From Clostridia bacterium (GTDB taxonomy: Bacteria; Bacillota; Clostridia; Acetivibrionales; DSM-27016), in the NCBI GenBank assembly GCA_026414765.1, contig JAOAIJ010000019.1, positions 116,772 to 180,771 of the forward strand: 64,000 bases of DNA, in the 5' to 3' direction. Positions 44,324 through 53,333 of this stretch are shown one piece after another (positions within the stretch are counted from its first letter, which is position 1; each line of letters opens with the position of its first letter). A program made the translations under genes and the position numbers. Under the pieces are notes generated by a model. That model made no database searches. It worked only from the letters and a program-made list of their open reading frames with translations, and had not been told where the DNA came from.

Positions 44324-45253
44324 ATGAGAATCACAAATACAATGCTGTCAAATAATATGATGAATTATATCAGCAATAATCTGAATAGGATGGATAAGCT
44401 CCAAAGCCAGTTGGCTACGGGGAAGAAGATTCAGATTCCATCTGATGACCCTGTTGTGGCGGCTCGTGCTTTAAAGCTAAGGACTGACGTTTCCGAGGTG
44501 GAGCAGTATAAAAGGAATGTACAGGATGCACAGTCCTGGCTGGACATAACAGATGCCACGCTGGAAAAAATAAATGCAGTTTTCCAGAGGGGAAGAGAAC
44601 TTGCTGTACAAGCGGCAAATGGGACTAATACTCCTGATGATACAAGAAAGATTGAGGAAGAGGTCAAACAGCTAAAAAGTCAGATCGTGCACTTGGGAAA
44701 TACAACATATGCAGGAAGGTACATATTCTCGGGATTCAGGACAGATCAGAGGTTGATGGAAGAGGATGGGACATTTGCCATAACCAGTAATAATAATGAG
44801 AAGATAAAGTTTGAAATAGGTATTGGTGATGATATAGATATAAACATTGCGGGGGGAGATTTGTTTAACAATCCTAAGCTTGTTCCCGCAGATCCTGACG
44901 ATACTACCAGTGGAAGTGTTGGAACTATGATAAACGATATTAATAATTTTATTACTGCCTTAGATACCGGAAACCAGACTGATATCGGAAATTCTATAAC
45001 AAGAATGGATGAAAACATAAAGAATTTATTAAGGATAAGGGCAGACGTGGGCGCCAGACAAAACCGCCTGGAGCTTACTGCCAACAGGCTTGACAGCGAC
45101 TACATCAACTTTACTAAGTTAATGAGTGAGAATGAAGATGTAGATGAAGCTGAAACAATTATGAACCTTAAAAACGAAGAAAACGTGTATAGGGCATCTT
45201 TGGCGGGAGGGGCCAGAATAATCCAGCCTTCTCTGGTTGACTTTTTAAGGTAG
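44324..45253 (+). CDS. flgL: Flagellar hook-associated protein FlgL
   Basis: The 309-residue protein is the second junction protein below the filament. The N-terminus (MRITNTMLSNNMMNYISNN, LATGKKIQIPSDDPVVAARALKLR) and C-terminus (VGARQNRLELTANRLDSDYINFTKLMSENEDVDEAETIMNLKNEENVYRASL in segments) are flagellin-like coils; the centre (about 130-220) is the variable domain. GAGGTGG precedes the ATG. A short CCCTCC/GGAGGG hairpin lies just before the gene. Confidence 0.95.
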   Translation: MRITNTMLSNNMMNYISNNLNRMDKLQSQLATGKKIQIPSDDPVVAARALKLRTDVSEVEQYKRNVQDAQSWLDITDATLEKINAVFQRGRELAVQAANGTNTPDDTRKIEEEVKQLKSQIVHLGNTTYAGRYIFSGFRTDQRLMEEDGTFAITSNNNEKIKFEIGIGDDIDINIAGGDLFNNPKLVPADPDDTTSGSVGTMINDINNFITALDTGNQTDIGNSITRMDENIKNLLRIRADVGARQNRLELTANRLDSDYINFTKLMSENEDVDEAETIMNLKNEENVYRASLAGGARIIQPSLVDFLR

Positions 45254-45286
45254 GAAATAATTTAGTTTACCATGGATGGTGATATT

Positions 45287-45862
45287 ATGGGATTGGTAAT
45301 AAGCCAAACCTATGCAAAAATAGGAGTAAACAGAACCCCTGAAAGTTTGGAAATCCATTCACAGAATGCGAGGCTGCAGATCCATCAGAAACATGCAAAA
45401 GTGAACCTTCATACTGAGCATCCGAGAGTGGAAATAGATTCCTATGAAGCCAGGGCCAGTGCAGGGTTAAAGAATGATATTGATCTGATGAGGGAAGCAG
45501 CCCAAATGGGTTATCAGCAGGTTATGGAGTATATAGGCAAAGTTGCTGCTGATGGTGATACCCTGGCTGCAGTCGAACGCGGTGGAGAACCGATTGCCGA
45601 CATAGCCGAGAGAGATGCATATCCTACCCATGAATTCAATATTGACTTTATCCCTAAGACGGGGCCTAATATAACGGTAAAAGGCGGAGTAAATATCGAT
45701 CCTGAAAGAAATTCCGAGGGAATAAATAATGGTGTGGAGGGAAGTTTTGTTCCTGCAAGTATGGAATTGAAATTTACTCCTTCAAAGGTCACAATATTTT
45801 TACAGCAGTATGCTTCAGTAAATATATCTTACCAGGGTACTAATGTAGACTCTTATATATAA
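45287..45862 (+). CDS. yviE: YviE/DUF6470 family flagellar-locus protein
   Basis: The 191-residue protein begins LVISQTYAKIGVNRTPESLEIHSQ and contains the alternating I-H-x-K-H-x-V-x-L repeats and DSYEARASAGLKNDIDLM of the DUF6470 family, ending in a beta-rich half (MELKFTPSKVTIFLQQYASVNISY). Role unknown; it always sits between flgL and fliW. ATG 45287 follows GGATGGTGAT; an in-frame ATG at 45272 has no site. Confidence 0.88.
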   Translation: MGLVISQTYAKIGVNRTPESLEIHSQNARLQIHQKHAKVNLHTEHPRVEIDSYEARASAGLKNDIDLMREAAQMGYQQVMEYIGKVAADGDTLAAVERGGEPIADIAERDAYPTHEFNIDFIPKTGPNITVKGGVNIDPERNSEGINNGVEGSFVPASMELKFTPSKVTIFLQQYASVNISYQGTNVDSYI

Positions 45863-45879
45863 TAAACGGAGGATGGGAC

Positions 45880-46377
45880 ATGCTTTTAAAAACAAAACAT
45901 TTTGGAGAAATAGAGATTGAAGAGGGCCGTATTTTAAAGTTTGAAGAGGGTGTGCCGGGTTTTGAGCAAGTCAAGAAATATGTCATTGTTCAGCCACCGG
46001 ATCAGAATGCATTGTTCAAATGGCTTCAAGGTGTTGATAAAACGGATATAGCTTTTGTTATAGTTAATCCGTTTTCTATAGTTAAGAACTATGACATAGA
46101 AATTAAAAATGATGTAATACAGCTTCTGGAGATAGAAAAAGAAGAGGATGTAGAAATATATAGTATAGTAGTTGTTCCTGAAGATGTATCCAGAATGTCC
46201 ATGAATCTTAAAGCACCGATAGTAATAAATATAAAAAACAACAGGGGTGTACAGGTTGTCCTTGACACGGATAAGTATGGTGTGAGACACTATATACTAG
46301 AAGAACTCCGCAGACAGGAGGGTGCAGACAATGTTGGTTCTGACAAGGAAGAAAAACCAGTCGATAATGCTAAATGA
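45880..46377 (+). CDS. fliW: Flagellar assembly factor FliW
   Basis: The 165-residue protein ([73 protein letters not shown]) binds either flagellin or CsrA. When free flagellin runs low, FliW binds and blocks CsrA, allowing flagellin translation. A 15-20-residue Glu/Lys-rich tail extends past the family core. It overlaps csrA by 47 bases, so production of the two is coupled. Confidence 0.96.
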   Translation: MLLKTKHFGEIEIEEGRILKFEEGVPGFEQVKKYVIVQPPDQNALFKWLQGVDKTDIAFVIVNPFSIVKNYDIEIKNDVIQLLEIEKEEDVEIYSIVVVPEDVSRMSMNLKAPIVINIKNNRGVQVVLDTDKYGVRHYILEELRRQEGADNVGSDKEEKPVDNAK

Positions 46378-46561
46378 TGATATTGAAATAACTATTATAG
46401 ATGTTCAGGGGGATCAAGTCCGTATAGGGATTAATGCTCCCAAAAATGTGTCTGTCTACAGAAAAGAAATATATATGGAAATTAAGGATGAAAATAAAAG
46501 GGCTGCAGATATAAAAACTATATCCATACCTGATTTATTAAAAGGAACAGAAAAAAAATAA
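46331..46561 (+). CDS. csrA: Translational regulator CsrA
   Basis: The 76-residue protein ([48 protein letters not shown] in segments) is the dimeric RNA-binding repressor that binds GGA hairpins. Its target is most likely the leader of the flagellin gene at 63294, which carries such a hairpin. ATG 46331 follows AGGAGGGTG; the upstream in-frame ATG at 46322 lies within that site. The C-terminal extension is long enough for the FliW contact known in B. subtilis. Confidence 0.96.
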   Translation: MLVLTRKKNQSIMLNDDIEITIIDVQGDQVRIGINAPKNVSVYRKEIYMEIKDENKRAADIKTISIPDLLKGTEKK

Positions 46562-46568
46562 TTATTGT

Positions 46569-46602
46569 AAACCACCGGGGATTCAATCCAGGTGGTTTTA
46601 TA
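46569..46602 (+). terminator. Rho-independent terminator after csrA
   Basis: AAACCACC and GGTGGTTT form the main stem (with an inner GGA/TCC pair), followed by a T-rich tract. It marks the end of the flagellar operon and the left edge of the island. Confidence 0.82.
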
Positions 46603-46646
46603 TTATTTCAGCTATTCATTTCCATGTCTGTTATTGTAGAGAAATG

Positions 46647-46682
46647 TTGATTTATAGCAGGGGTTATGATAACATGTGTTAT
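46647..46682 (+). promoter_or_regulatory. Candidate island promoter with overlapping palindrome
   Basis: TTGATT (46647-46652), a 17-base spacer and TAACAT (46670-46675). The palindrome ATAACA-TG-TGTTAT (46669-46682) covers the -10 box and might bind a repressor. Moderate evidence only. Confidence 0.4.
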
Positions 46683-46829
46683 TATAAATACCCGTTTCTT
46701 AGGTAATTTGCTTGAAAGAATATTATTGCTTTTCCAGAGAATACATTGTTTATCTATTTTTTCTGAATCTTCACTTTTAATAAGATACTATTTTTAGTAA
46801 ACTTCCTTATTCTGAAAGGGGTCAATCAT

Positions 46830-47087
46830 ATGAATGCTGATAGCTACTTAAGGAGTTTGATCGATATTGTCGGCAAGACTGAAATAACAGATAAAGAAGG
46901 AAAGCTAATTGAATTCAATGATGGAATAAATAAAATCATCCACCTGGTTCTTTCACAGAATAAAGGCGGGAAAAAGATAATTTTTATAGGCAATGGCGGG
47001 AGTGCCGCTATCGCGAGCCATGAGACAATAGACTTCTGGAAAAATGGTGGAATGCGTGCCATATGTTTTATGGAAAGCAAAAAGTAG
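46830..47087 (+). pseudogene. Phosphoheptose isomerase GmhA, N-terminal fragment
   Basis: The frame encodes 85 residues: a helical start, then GGKKIIFIGNGGSAAIASHETIDFWKNGG, the first half of the SIS domain of sedoheptulose-7-phosphate isomerase, which is normally about 190 residues. After MRAICFMESKK a stop follows and the second half is missing; the next gene begins ten bases later. The ribosome-binding site (AAAGGGG) and coupling to gmhB look intact, so the fragment is probably still translated. It is either an inactive remnant or kept to couple translation. No second half is found nearby. Confidence 0.72.
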
Positions 47088-47097
47088 GGGGATATAA

Positions 47098-47646
47098 TTG
47101 GCTGATAATAAGAAAGCGGTGTTTTTGGATAGGGATGGAGTTATTTGCAAGGAAAAAAGCTATATAACCTCGGTTAACCAGCTGGAGATATTTCAATTTG
47201 CTATAGATGCTGTAAAAATGCTTAAAGACTCAGGCTGGCTATGTATAGTTATAACAAATCAGTCTGCAGTGGCACGCGGCATGATGACGGAGGATGAGCT
47301 TGAGCGCATACATGAAGTGATATATAATACTCTTCCTGTAGATAGAATCTATTACTGTCCTCACCATCCGGAGAAGGCAGCATATGACTCACCTTACAGA
47401 GTTAAATGTGACTGCAGAAAACCTGGAACGGGAATGATTCTGAGTGCAGCTAGAGATTTCAACATTGACCTAAATCAATCCTTCTTTGTCGGAGACAGAA
47501 GCTCAGATATTATGGCAGGAAAAAAGGCCGGCTTAAAAACAGTACTGGTTAAAACAGGTTATGACATATCCGGTATTGAAGTTGAGCCTGATTTCGTGTT
47601 TGACAATATTATGCAAACGGTACATTTCATTACGGGGAAACAATGA
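47098..47646 (+). CDS. gmhB: Heptose-1,7-bisphosphate phosphatase, GmhB-type (HAD family)
   Basis: The 182-residue HAD (histidinol-phosphatase-like) enzyme removes the 7-phosphate of heptose bisphosphate. FLDRDGVI near residue 9 holds the nucleophile Asp and acid Asp, ITNQS the phosphate-binding Ser/Thr, YYCPHHPE with CDCRKPGTGM the zinc loop and Lys, and FVGDRSSDIM the last Asp pair. TTG 47098 is the start, with TAGGGGG seven bases before it, overlapping the stop of the gmhA fragment. Together with the next gene it suggests nucleotide-heptose (or octose) synthesis. The exact anomer cannot be told. Confidence 0.9.
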   Translation: MADNKKAVFLDRDGVICKEKSYITSVNQLEIFQFAIDAVKMLKDSGWLCIVITNQSAVARGMMTEDELERIHEVIYNTLPVDRIYYCPHHPEKAAYDSPYRVKCDCRKPGTGMILSAARDFNIDLNQSFFVGDRSSDIMAGKKAGLKTVLVKTGYDISGIEVEPDFVFDNIMQTVHFITGKQ

Positions 47647-47786
47647 TTTCTGCACAAACTTACCTATAGAAAAAGAAAAAATATACATGTATACTAATTA
47701 ACTAGATGAAAAATGTCGATATTTATATTGAATTTGTCATATTTACAAAACTTTACAGAACCTATTCAACTAATGAGGTGATATGC

Positions 47787-49346
47787 TTGTCTTATACGCA
47801 GGGGGCAAAAAACAGCAAGGTTGTAAGTTGTGCTGAATTTAAAGCAATCAGGGAAAAGTACAGGAAGGATGGGAAGAAAGTAATGCACTGTCACGGTGCT
47901 TTTGATCTGCTGCATCCCGGTCATATCGCCCATCTTGAGGAAGCTAAAAGCGTAGGTGATGTACTTGTGGTTTCTGTCACATCAGCTCCATATATTAATA
48001 AAGGTCCTGGAAGACCATATTTTTCTGACGAGTTGAGGATGAAATCCCTGGCCGCTCTGGAATGTGTCGACCATGTACTTCTGGCGGAGGAACCGGCTGC
48101 TTTTGGAATACTGGCTGTAGTTCAGCCTGATTTTTATGTAAAGGGTGCAGAATATGCAAAATCAGAAGATGATGTTACACAAAATATAGATAAGGAAGTA
48201 GAGAGAGTAAGGTCTTTCGGAGGAGATATATATTTTACAGGCGGCGAGATATTCAGTTCTACCAGGCTTATTAATAATGCCTTTTCAGTAATGCCTCCCA
48301 AAGCTGCGGAATACGCAAAAAGTTTTTCTGAAAAATTTAGTTTCAATAGTATAAGAGAAATTGTGGAATCAATGAAATCCCTGAAAATTCTTGTAGTGGG
48401 GGATATCATAATAGATGAGTATATTTTCTGCAGTGTGCAGGGAATTATGTCAAAGGATATGGGATACTCTGTCAGGTATCAGGGTGAAGAAAGATATCTT
48501 GGAGGCTCTCTGGCCATTGCAAGGCACCTGTCCGGATTTTCCGACAATGTCACAGTGTGTGGAGTAGTTGGAGAGGAGCCCCATATACACAGTCAGATTC
48601 TTAACGACCTGAGCAGGGATATGCACCTTGACCTCCAGTTTGACCCAGGCTTTAAAACTGTTGTAAAACGTAGGTTTGTCAGGCGGCACGGTATAAGAAA
48701 TGAGTATGATAAAGTTTTTTCTATTAATTACCTGAATGAGGAAGATGAAAAGGGATTGATTGATAAATCTGCTTTTTATAAAAGGCTGGAAAGCAGCATA
48801 TCTGACTTTGATATGGTTTTAGTTGCAGATTTTGGGCACGGACTGATTGATAGAACTGTTATGGATATAGTCCAGGAAAAGTCCAGGTTTGTAGCCTTAA
48901 ACTGCCAGACAAATTCTTCAAACTACGGAATGAATCTTATAACCAAGTATAAAAGAGCTGATACTTTTACCCTTGATGAGCGGGAGCTCAGGCTTGCTAC
49001 GGGTAATCGCACAGAGGATGTTGCGTGTTTGATCAAAAGGTTGATGAATCACTTCAAGGGGAAGGCCGGGTGGGTTACCCTCGGTTCCTTTGGAGCTATG
49101 GGGATAGACAATGATTTCAAGACTAGCTCCATTCCTGCATTAACGCTTACTGTACAGGATACTGTGGGGGCAGGAGATGCATTTTTTGCGATCTCCAGTA
49201 TGTGTGCAGCGGTCAATGCACCTATGGAGGTAGGGACCTTTTTAGGAAGTATAGCCGGAGCGATAGCTGCAAATATTATGGGTAACTCAAAAGCAGTTAC
49301 CAAAGTTGATGTGCTGAAGTTTGCATCTACAATGTTGAAGTTTTAG
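47787..49346 (+). CDS. Nucleotidyltransferase-PfkB kinase fusion (HldE-like, reversed domain order)
   Basis: The protein has 519 residues from the TTG at 47787 (GAGGTG six bases upstream; an upstream ATG at 47706 lacks a site). Residues about 15-155 are a cytidylyltransferase-like domain (HCHGAFDLLHPGHIAHLEEAK with the HxGH motif, VKGAEYA, FSSTRLI). Residues about 200-515 are a PfkB sugar kinase (LKILVVGDIIIDEY, LGGSLAIARHL, catalytic DTVGAGDAF near 477). E. coli HldE has the kinase first and the transferase last; here the order is reversed. It probably phosphorylates a heptose-type sugar at C1 and adds a nucleotide. Base specificity is unknown. Confidence 0.87.
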   Translation: MSYTQGAKNSKVVSCAEFKAIREKYRKDGKKVMHCHGAFDLLHPGHIAHLEEAKSVGDVLVVSVTSAPYINKGPGRPYFSDELRMKSLAALECVDHVLLAEEPAAFGILAVVQPDFYVKGAEYAKSEDDVTQNIDKEVERVRSFGGDIYFTGGEIFSSTRLINNAFSVMPPKAAEYAKSFSEKFSFNSIREIVESMKSLKILVVGDIIIDEYIFCSVQGIMSKDMGYSVRYQGEERYLGGSLAIARHLSGFSDNVTVCGVVGEEPHIHSQILNDLSRDMHLDLQFDPGFKTVVKRRFVRRHGIRNEYDKVFSINYLNEEDEKGLIDKSAFYKRLESSISDFDMVLVADFGHGLIDRTVMDIVQEKSRFVALNCQTNSSNYGMNLITKYKRADTFTLDERELRLATGNRTEDVACLIKRLMNHFKGKAGWVTLGSFGAMGIDNDFKTSSIPALTLTVQDTVGAGDAFFAISSMCAAVNAPMEVGTFLGSIAGAIAANIMGNSKAVTKVDVLKFASTMLKF

Positions 49347-49355
49347 GAAAGAAGG

Positions 49356-50426
49356 GTGCTAGTGAAAGATAATATTAGAATGGATTCACACAAATTGATT
49401 TATCATCCTCAAAGAGTGGCGGATTGGTTGGAAGGTAAGGATATATATCCGTTAAGTACTGAGATCGCTCTGTCTGGAACTTGTAACCACAGGTGTACTT
49501 TCTGTGCCCTTGATTATATGGAGTATAAGCCTATTTTAATAGATAAAAACTTGATACTTGACAATCTTCGTGAGATGGCTACTAGAGGATTGAAAAGCGT
49601 TATATTTGCTGGTGAGGGAGAGCCTCTTACAAATAAGCATGCACCCTATATTATTAATAACACAAAGAGCTTGGGACTTGACGCTGCTATGTCTACAAAC
49701 GGGGTTTTACTGCATAGGGAGGTTTCAGAGGAATGCTTGAGATCTCTTACATGGATCAGATTCAGTGTAAGTGCCGGTACAAGTGGTACGTATAATAAAA
49801 TACACCGTGGAAGAATAAATGATTTTGAGACTGCGGTTAGCAATATTGCATATGCTGTTGAAGTAAAGAAGAAGCAAAGCTTATGCACTACGGTAGGAGT
49901 TCAATTATTGATGATTCCTGAAAACATCCAGGAAGTGGTATTATTAGCTAAAGTGCTTAAAGAAATAGGTGTTGACTATTATACTGTAAAACCATTTTCT
50001 CAGCATCCGAAGAGCTTATGCTCTATAGAACCGTCTTTTGATTATAGAGAGTATCTTGATATGGAAAGACAGTTAAGCGAACTTTCTACGGAAAATTTCA
50101 GGATATTTTTCAGAGCAAACTCCATGATGAAGAAGCAGCAGAGTAAGTGTTATGACAAGTGCTTAGGACTGCCTTTCTTTACTTATATAGATGCACAAGC
50201 AAATGTATGGCCGTGCATAGCTTTTCTCGGAGAGAAAGAATTGTGTTATGGATGCTTAAAAGAAAAGAATTTTGTTGAAATATGGGAGAGTGAACAACGT
50301 GCTAAAGTATCTTCAACATTTGCAAATATGGATATAGCCAGGTGCAGAGAGTTATGCAGGCTGGATGAGATAAATAAATACCTGTACGAGTTGAAACATC
50401 CTGGTGAACATATAAATTTTATATAA
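49356..50426 (+). CDS. Radical SAM protein (SPASM-like C-terminus), copy 1
   Basis: The 356-residue protein has the cluster motif Cys43-x3-Cys47-x2-Cys50 (CNHRCTFC), then FAGEGEPLTN (GGE-like SAM site), AMSTNGVL and a C-terminal SPASM/twitch-like region with Cys-rich CYDKCLGLPFFTYIDAQANVWPC and CYGC. The tail ends HINFI, shared with the next gene. It could act on a sugar or a peptide; reaction unknown. It starts ten bases after the kinase gene, with GTG 49356 or 49362 as start. Confidence 0.86.
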   Translation: MLVKDNIRMDSHKLIYHPQRVADWLEGKDIYPLSTEIALSGTCNHRCTFCALDYMEYKPILIDKNLILDNLREMATRGLKSVIFAGEGEPLTNKHAPYIINNTKSLGLDAAMSTNGVLLHREVSEECLRSLTWIRFSVSAGTSGTYNKIHRGRINDFETAVSNIAYAVEVKKKQSLCTTVGVQLLMIPENIQEVVLLAKVLKEIGVDYYTVKPFSQHPKSLCSIEPSFDYREYLDMERQLSELSTENFRIFFRANSMMKKQQSKCYDKCLGLPFFTYIDAQANVWPCIAFLGEKELCYGCLKEKNFVEIWESEQRAKVSSTFANMDIARCRELCRLDEINKYLYELKHPGEHINFI

Positions 50427-50449
50427 ATATTTATTAGGAGACTAATCTT

Positions 50450-51523
50450 ATGGATAGAAAAGTAACCCCATATAGCGGATTGAAAATTTTTTCTCATCAC
50501 GATAAACTGAAATCTATTAAAGAAGGAAAAAGAACTGCACCCTTATATGTACGACTGAAACCGACTAATTTATGTAATCACCATTGTTATTATTGCAGTT
50601 ACGCAGATAGTGAACTTGGCCTTCGTGACAGTGTTTCCCCCAAGGATCAGATCCCTTGGGAAAGGATGAGGGAATTAATTAATGATCTTGGTGAAATAGG
50701 TGTTAGGGCTGTTACTTTCAGTGGGGGTGGAGAACCTTTAGTCTACCCGTATATTGTACAATCTATGAAAATGCTTCTCGATGAGGGTATAGATTTATCT
50801 ATCATAACAAATGGCCAGTTCTTAAATGGAGAAATTGCTGAAGTATTAACCAATGCTAAATGGGTTAGGATTTCTCTTGACTCTGCCAGGGCTGAAACCT
50901 ACTCTCAGATTCGCAAGATTCCAATAAATGCATTCCATAAAGTGTGGGAAAATATTAAAAAATTTTCCTCCATTAAGCCGGCAAGTTGTGAGCTTGGCAT
51001 CAACTTTGTTATTAATCATGAAAATGCCGACCAGGTATATGATGCAGCTTGTATGGCCTATGAGCATGGAGCTAACCATATAAAATTTGCTGCTAGGATA
51101 ACAAAGGATGTAGAACAATACCATATGAGTTTTAGAGATAAAGTAGTTGATCAACTCCATCGAGTAGAGAAAGAGTTTACTGACAAGAAATTTTCTATCA
51201 TTAATAAATATGAGGAAGATTTTGAACTATCTACGGCATTTGAGAGAAATTATTCCAAATGTTTTGTAAAAGAGGCTGTTTGTGCTATAGCGGCGGATAG
51301 CAAAGTATATTTTTGCCATGATAAGGCGTATGTAAAGTCAGGGGTAGTTGGAGATTTGGCGAAGAGTACATTTAAAGAAATCTGGTTCGCCCCTGAGGTT
51401 CAAGACAGATATAGAAATTTTGATCCACGTAAGGAATGCAACCATCATTGTGTTTATGATGACAGGAATATACTCCTAAATTCGTATTTTTCACTTGATG
51501 AGAATCACATTAATTTTATATAA
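50450..51523 (+). CDS. Radical SAM protein (SPASM-like C-terminus), copy 2
   Basis: The 357-residue protein carries Cys42-x3-Cys46-x2-Cys49 (CNHHCYYC), the SAM-binding FSGGGEPL, SIITNGQFL and ISLDSARAETYSQIRK, and a C-terminal region with CFVKEAVCAIAADSKVYFCHDKA and CNHHC for extra clusters. It is a distant paralog of the preceding gene and shares the HINFI tail. AGGAG precedes the ATG. As a pair they may catalyse consecutive steps, or form a heterodimer. The substrate is probably a sugar intermediate, by position only. Confidence 0.86.
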   Translation: MDRKVTPYSGLKIFSHHDKLKSIKEGKRTAPLYVRLKPTNLCNHHCYYCSYADSELGLRDSVSPKDQIPWERMRELINDLGEIGVRAVTFSGGGEPLVYPYIVQSMKMLLDEGIDLSIITNGQFLNGEIAEVLTNAKWVRISLDSARAETYSQIRKIPINAFHKVWENIKKFSSIKPASCELGINFVINHENADQVYDAACMAYEHGANHIKFAARITKDVEQYHMSFRDKVVDQLHRVEKEFTDKKFSIINKYEEDFELSTAFERNYSKCFVKEAVCAIAADSKVYFCHDKAYVKSGVVGDLAKSTFKEIWFAPEVQDRYRNFDPRKECNHHCVYDDRNILLNSYFSLDENHINFI

Positions 51524-51533
51524 GGTGGTTATT

Positions 51534-52376
51534 ATGAGTTGTCAAAAAGCCGATTTGCTGAATATTGCCAAAGATCTTAGGAAAAAAATATTTAAGATGA
51601 TATACAGAGCTGGGGGCGGGCACATAGCTCCTGCCTTTTCTACTATTGAAATTCTTACTGTATTGTATTTTAGCAGCATAATGAAGTATGATCCTGGAAA
51701 TCCACTGGCTTCATGGAGAGATAGGTTTATTTTGAGCAAAGGGCATGCAGGTAGTGCATTATATGCGGTATTGGCTAAAGCTGGTTTTTTCAACGAGGAG
51801 TTATTATATTCTTATTGCCAGGAAGGATCTATCCTTGGCGGTCATCCCAATATGCTTGAGATTCCGGGCGTAGAGGCTTCAACAGGAGCATTGGGGCATG
51901 GATTGCTTTTCGGAACAGGTGTTGCTCTTGCAGGTAGGATAAATAATGAGGGGTATAGGGTATATACTCTTCTTGGTGATGGTGAGTGCCAGGAAGGTTC
52001 GGTATGGGAGGCTGCACTTTTTGCAGCACATCATAAGCTTGGAAATTTGACTGCAATAGTTGACAATAACAAGCTGCAGGCGATGGATGAGCTTAAGAAT
52101 ATAATGGAGATGGAACCTTTTTCAGATAAATGGAGAGCCTTTGGATGGGACGTGATAGAGGTTGACGGACACAATATACCTCAGTTGCTGGAGGTGTTTG
52201 GAAAGGTTAGGGCTTTCGATTCAAAGCCATGCTTAATAATAGCACATACAATTAAGGGAAAAGGACTTTCTTTTATGGAAAATATACCTATATGGCATAA
52301 CCGTCTTCCCAATCAAGAAGAGATGCAGATTGTTTATAGAGAATTGGAAATTACTGCAGAGGAGCTGAATAGTTAA
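51534..52376 (+). CDS. Transketolase, N-terminal (ThDP-binding) subunit
   Basis: The 280-residue protein is the pyrophosphate-binding half of a split transketolase: GGGHIAPAFSTIEILTVLYF, FILSKGHAGSALYAVLA, GHGLLFGTGVALAGRI and the ThDP motif GDGECQEGS through VDNNK. ATG 51534 follows AAGGTGG; the frame open from 51495 overlaps the previous gene. Its stop overlaps the start of the C-subunit (TAATG). The pair transfers two-carbon ketol units and here may extend or make a higher-carbon sugar for the island. Confidence 0.93.
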   Translation: MSCQKADLLNIAKDLRKKIFKMIYRAGGGHIAPAFSTIEILTVLYFSSIMKYDPGNPLASWRDRFILSKGHAGSALYAVLAKAGFFNEELLYSYCQEGSILGGHPNMLEIPGVEASTGALGHGLLFGTGVALAGRINNEGYRVYTLLGDGECQEGSVWEAALFAAHHKLGNLTAIVDNNKLQAMDELKNIMEMEPFSDKWRAFGWDVIEVDGHNIPQLLEVFGKVRAFDSKPCLIIAHTIKGKGLSFMENIPIWHNRLPNQEEMQIVYRELEITAEELNS

Positions 52377-53305
52377 TGAGAACTGCATACTTATCTGCAT
52401 TACATCATCTGACAAAAGCGAATAAAGATATTCTTGCTCTTATTTCTGATAATGGAGCTATTGTTTATGACTGGTATAGAGCCGAATTTCCGGATAATTA
52501 TTTCAATTTTGGCATATCAGAAGCTAATATGGTAGCAGCTGCTGCAGGCCTTGCAAGTTGTGGAAAGATACCTTTTGCATACACAATTTCAGGTTTTCTT
52601 ACTATGAGAGCTTTCGAGTTTGTACGAAATGATGTATGTTTGCAAAACCAAAATGTTAAACTTGTAGGAACTGGTGCAGGTTTCTCATATAGTACTTTAG
52701 GACCAACACATCATGCAACAGAAGACATTACACTTATGAGAGTACTTCCCAATCTAACAATATTTTCCCCAGCAAGCCCAATGGAAGTAAGAAAGGCTAC
52801 AATTGAAGCAGCTAAGATGAAAGGCCCTGTTTACATCCGTTTAGGCACTAATAAAGAACCAGAAATCTATAATTCAGATTATGATTTCATTGTAGGTAAA
52901 GGAGTCAGACTGCTAAATGGCCTCGACTTGGCGATAATTACCACAGGTTCAATTGCTTATGATGTCCTGCAAGCGGCGAGCGAGCTTCGTGAAGAAGAAA
53001 TTTCTGTTCGGGTGATAAATATTCACACAATAAAGCCACTGGATAAAGAAATTATCTTAAAGGCTGCAGAAGAAACGGGAAGGGTTATTACTGTAGAAGA
53101 GCATAATATAAATGGCGGACTTGGAAGTGCAGTGGCAGAAACACTGTTGGAAGGTGGTTGTTCTTCCATTGTGTTTGAAAGAATGGGGCTTAAAGATAGT
53201 TTTTGCAAGGGTTATGGTTCCCACCAATACCTAAAAAGTTTAAATCGTCTTTCTAAGGAAGATATAAAGAGCAAGATACGTGAAGTAATAAGTAGGAAGA
53301 AATAA
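52376..53305 (+). CDS. Transketolase, C-terminal (pyrimidine-binding) subunit
   Basis: The 309-residue protein contains the Pyr domain with the ThDP-activating Glu region (FGISEANMVAAAAGLASCGK), GAGFSYSTLGPTHHATEDI, and the C-terminal transketolase domain (IITTGSIAYDVLQAASELREE, INIHTIKPLD, VEEHNINGGLGSAVAE). It forms the active enzyme with the subunit encoded just upstream (1-base overlap). Split transketolases are often found in secondary or surface-sugar gene clusters. Confidence 0.93.
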   Translation: MRTAYLSALHHLTKANKDILALISDNGAIVYDWYRAEFPDNYFNFGISEANMVAAAAGLASCGKIPFAYTISGFLTMRAFEFVRNDVCLQNQNVKLVGTGAGFSYSTLGPTHHATEDITLMRVLPNLTIFSPASPMEVRKATIEAAKMKGPVYIRLGTNKEPEIYNSDYDFIVGKGVRLLNGLDLAIITTGSIAYDVLQAASELREEEISVRVINIHTIKPLDKEIILKAAEETGRVITVEEHNINGGLGSAVAETLLEGGCSSIVFERMGLKDSFCKGYGSHQYLKSLNRLSKEDIKSKIREVISRKK

Positions 53306-53333
53306 ATAAAACTGATATATTGAAGGTGGTAAT

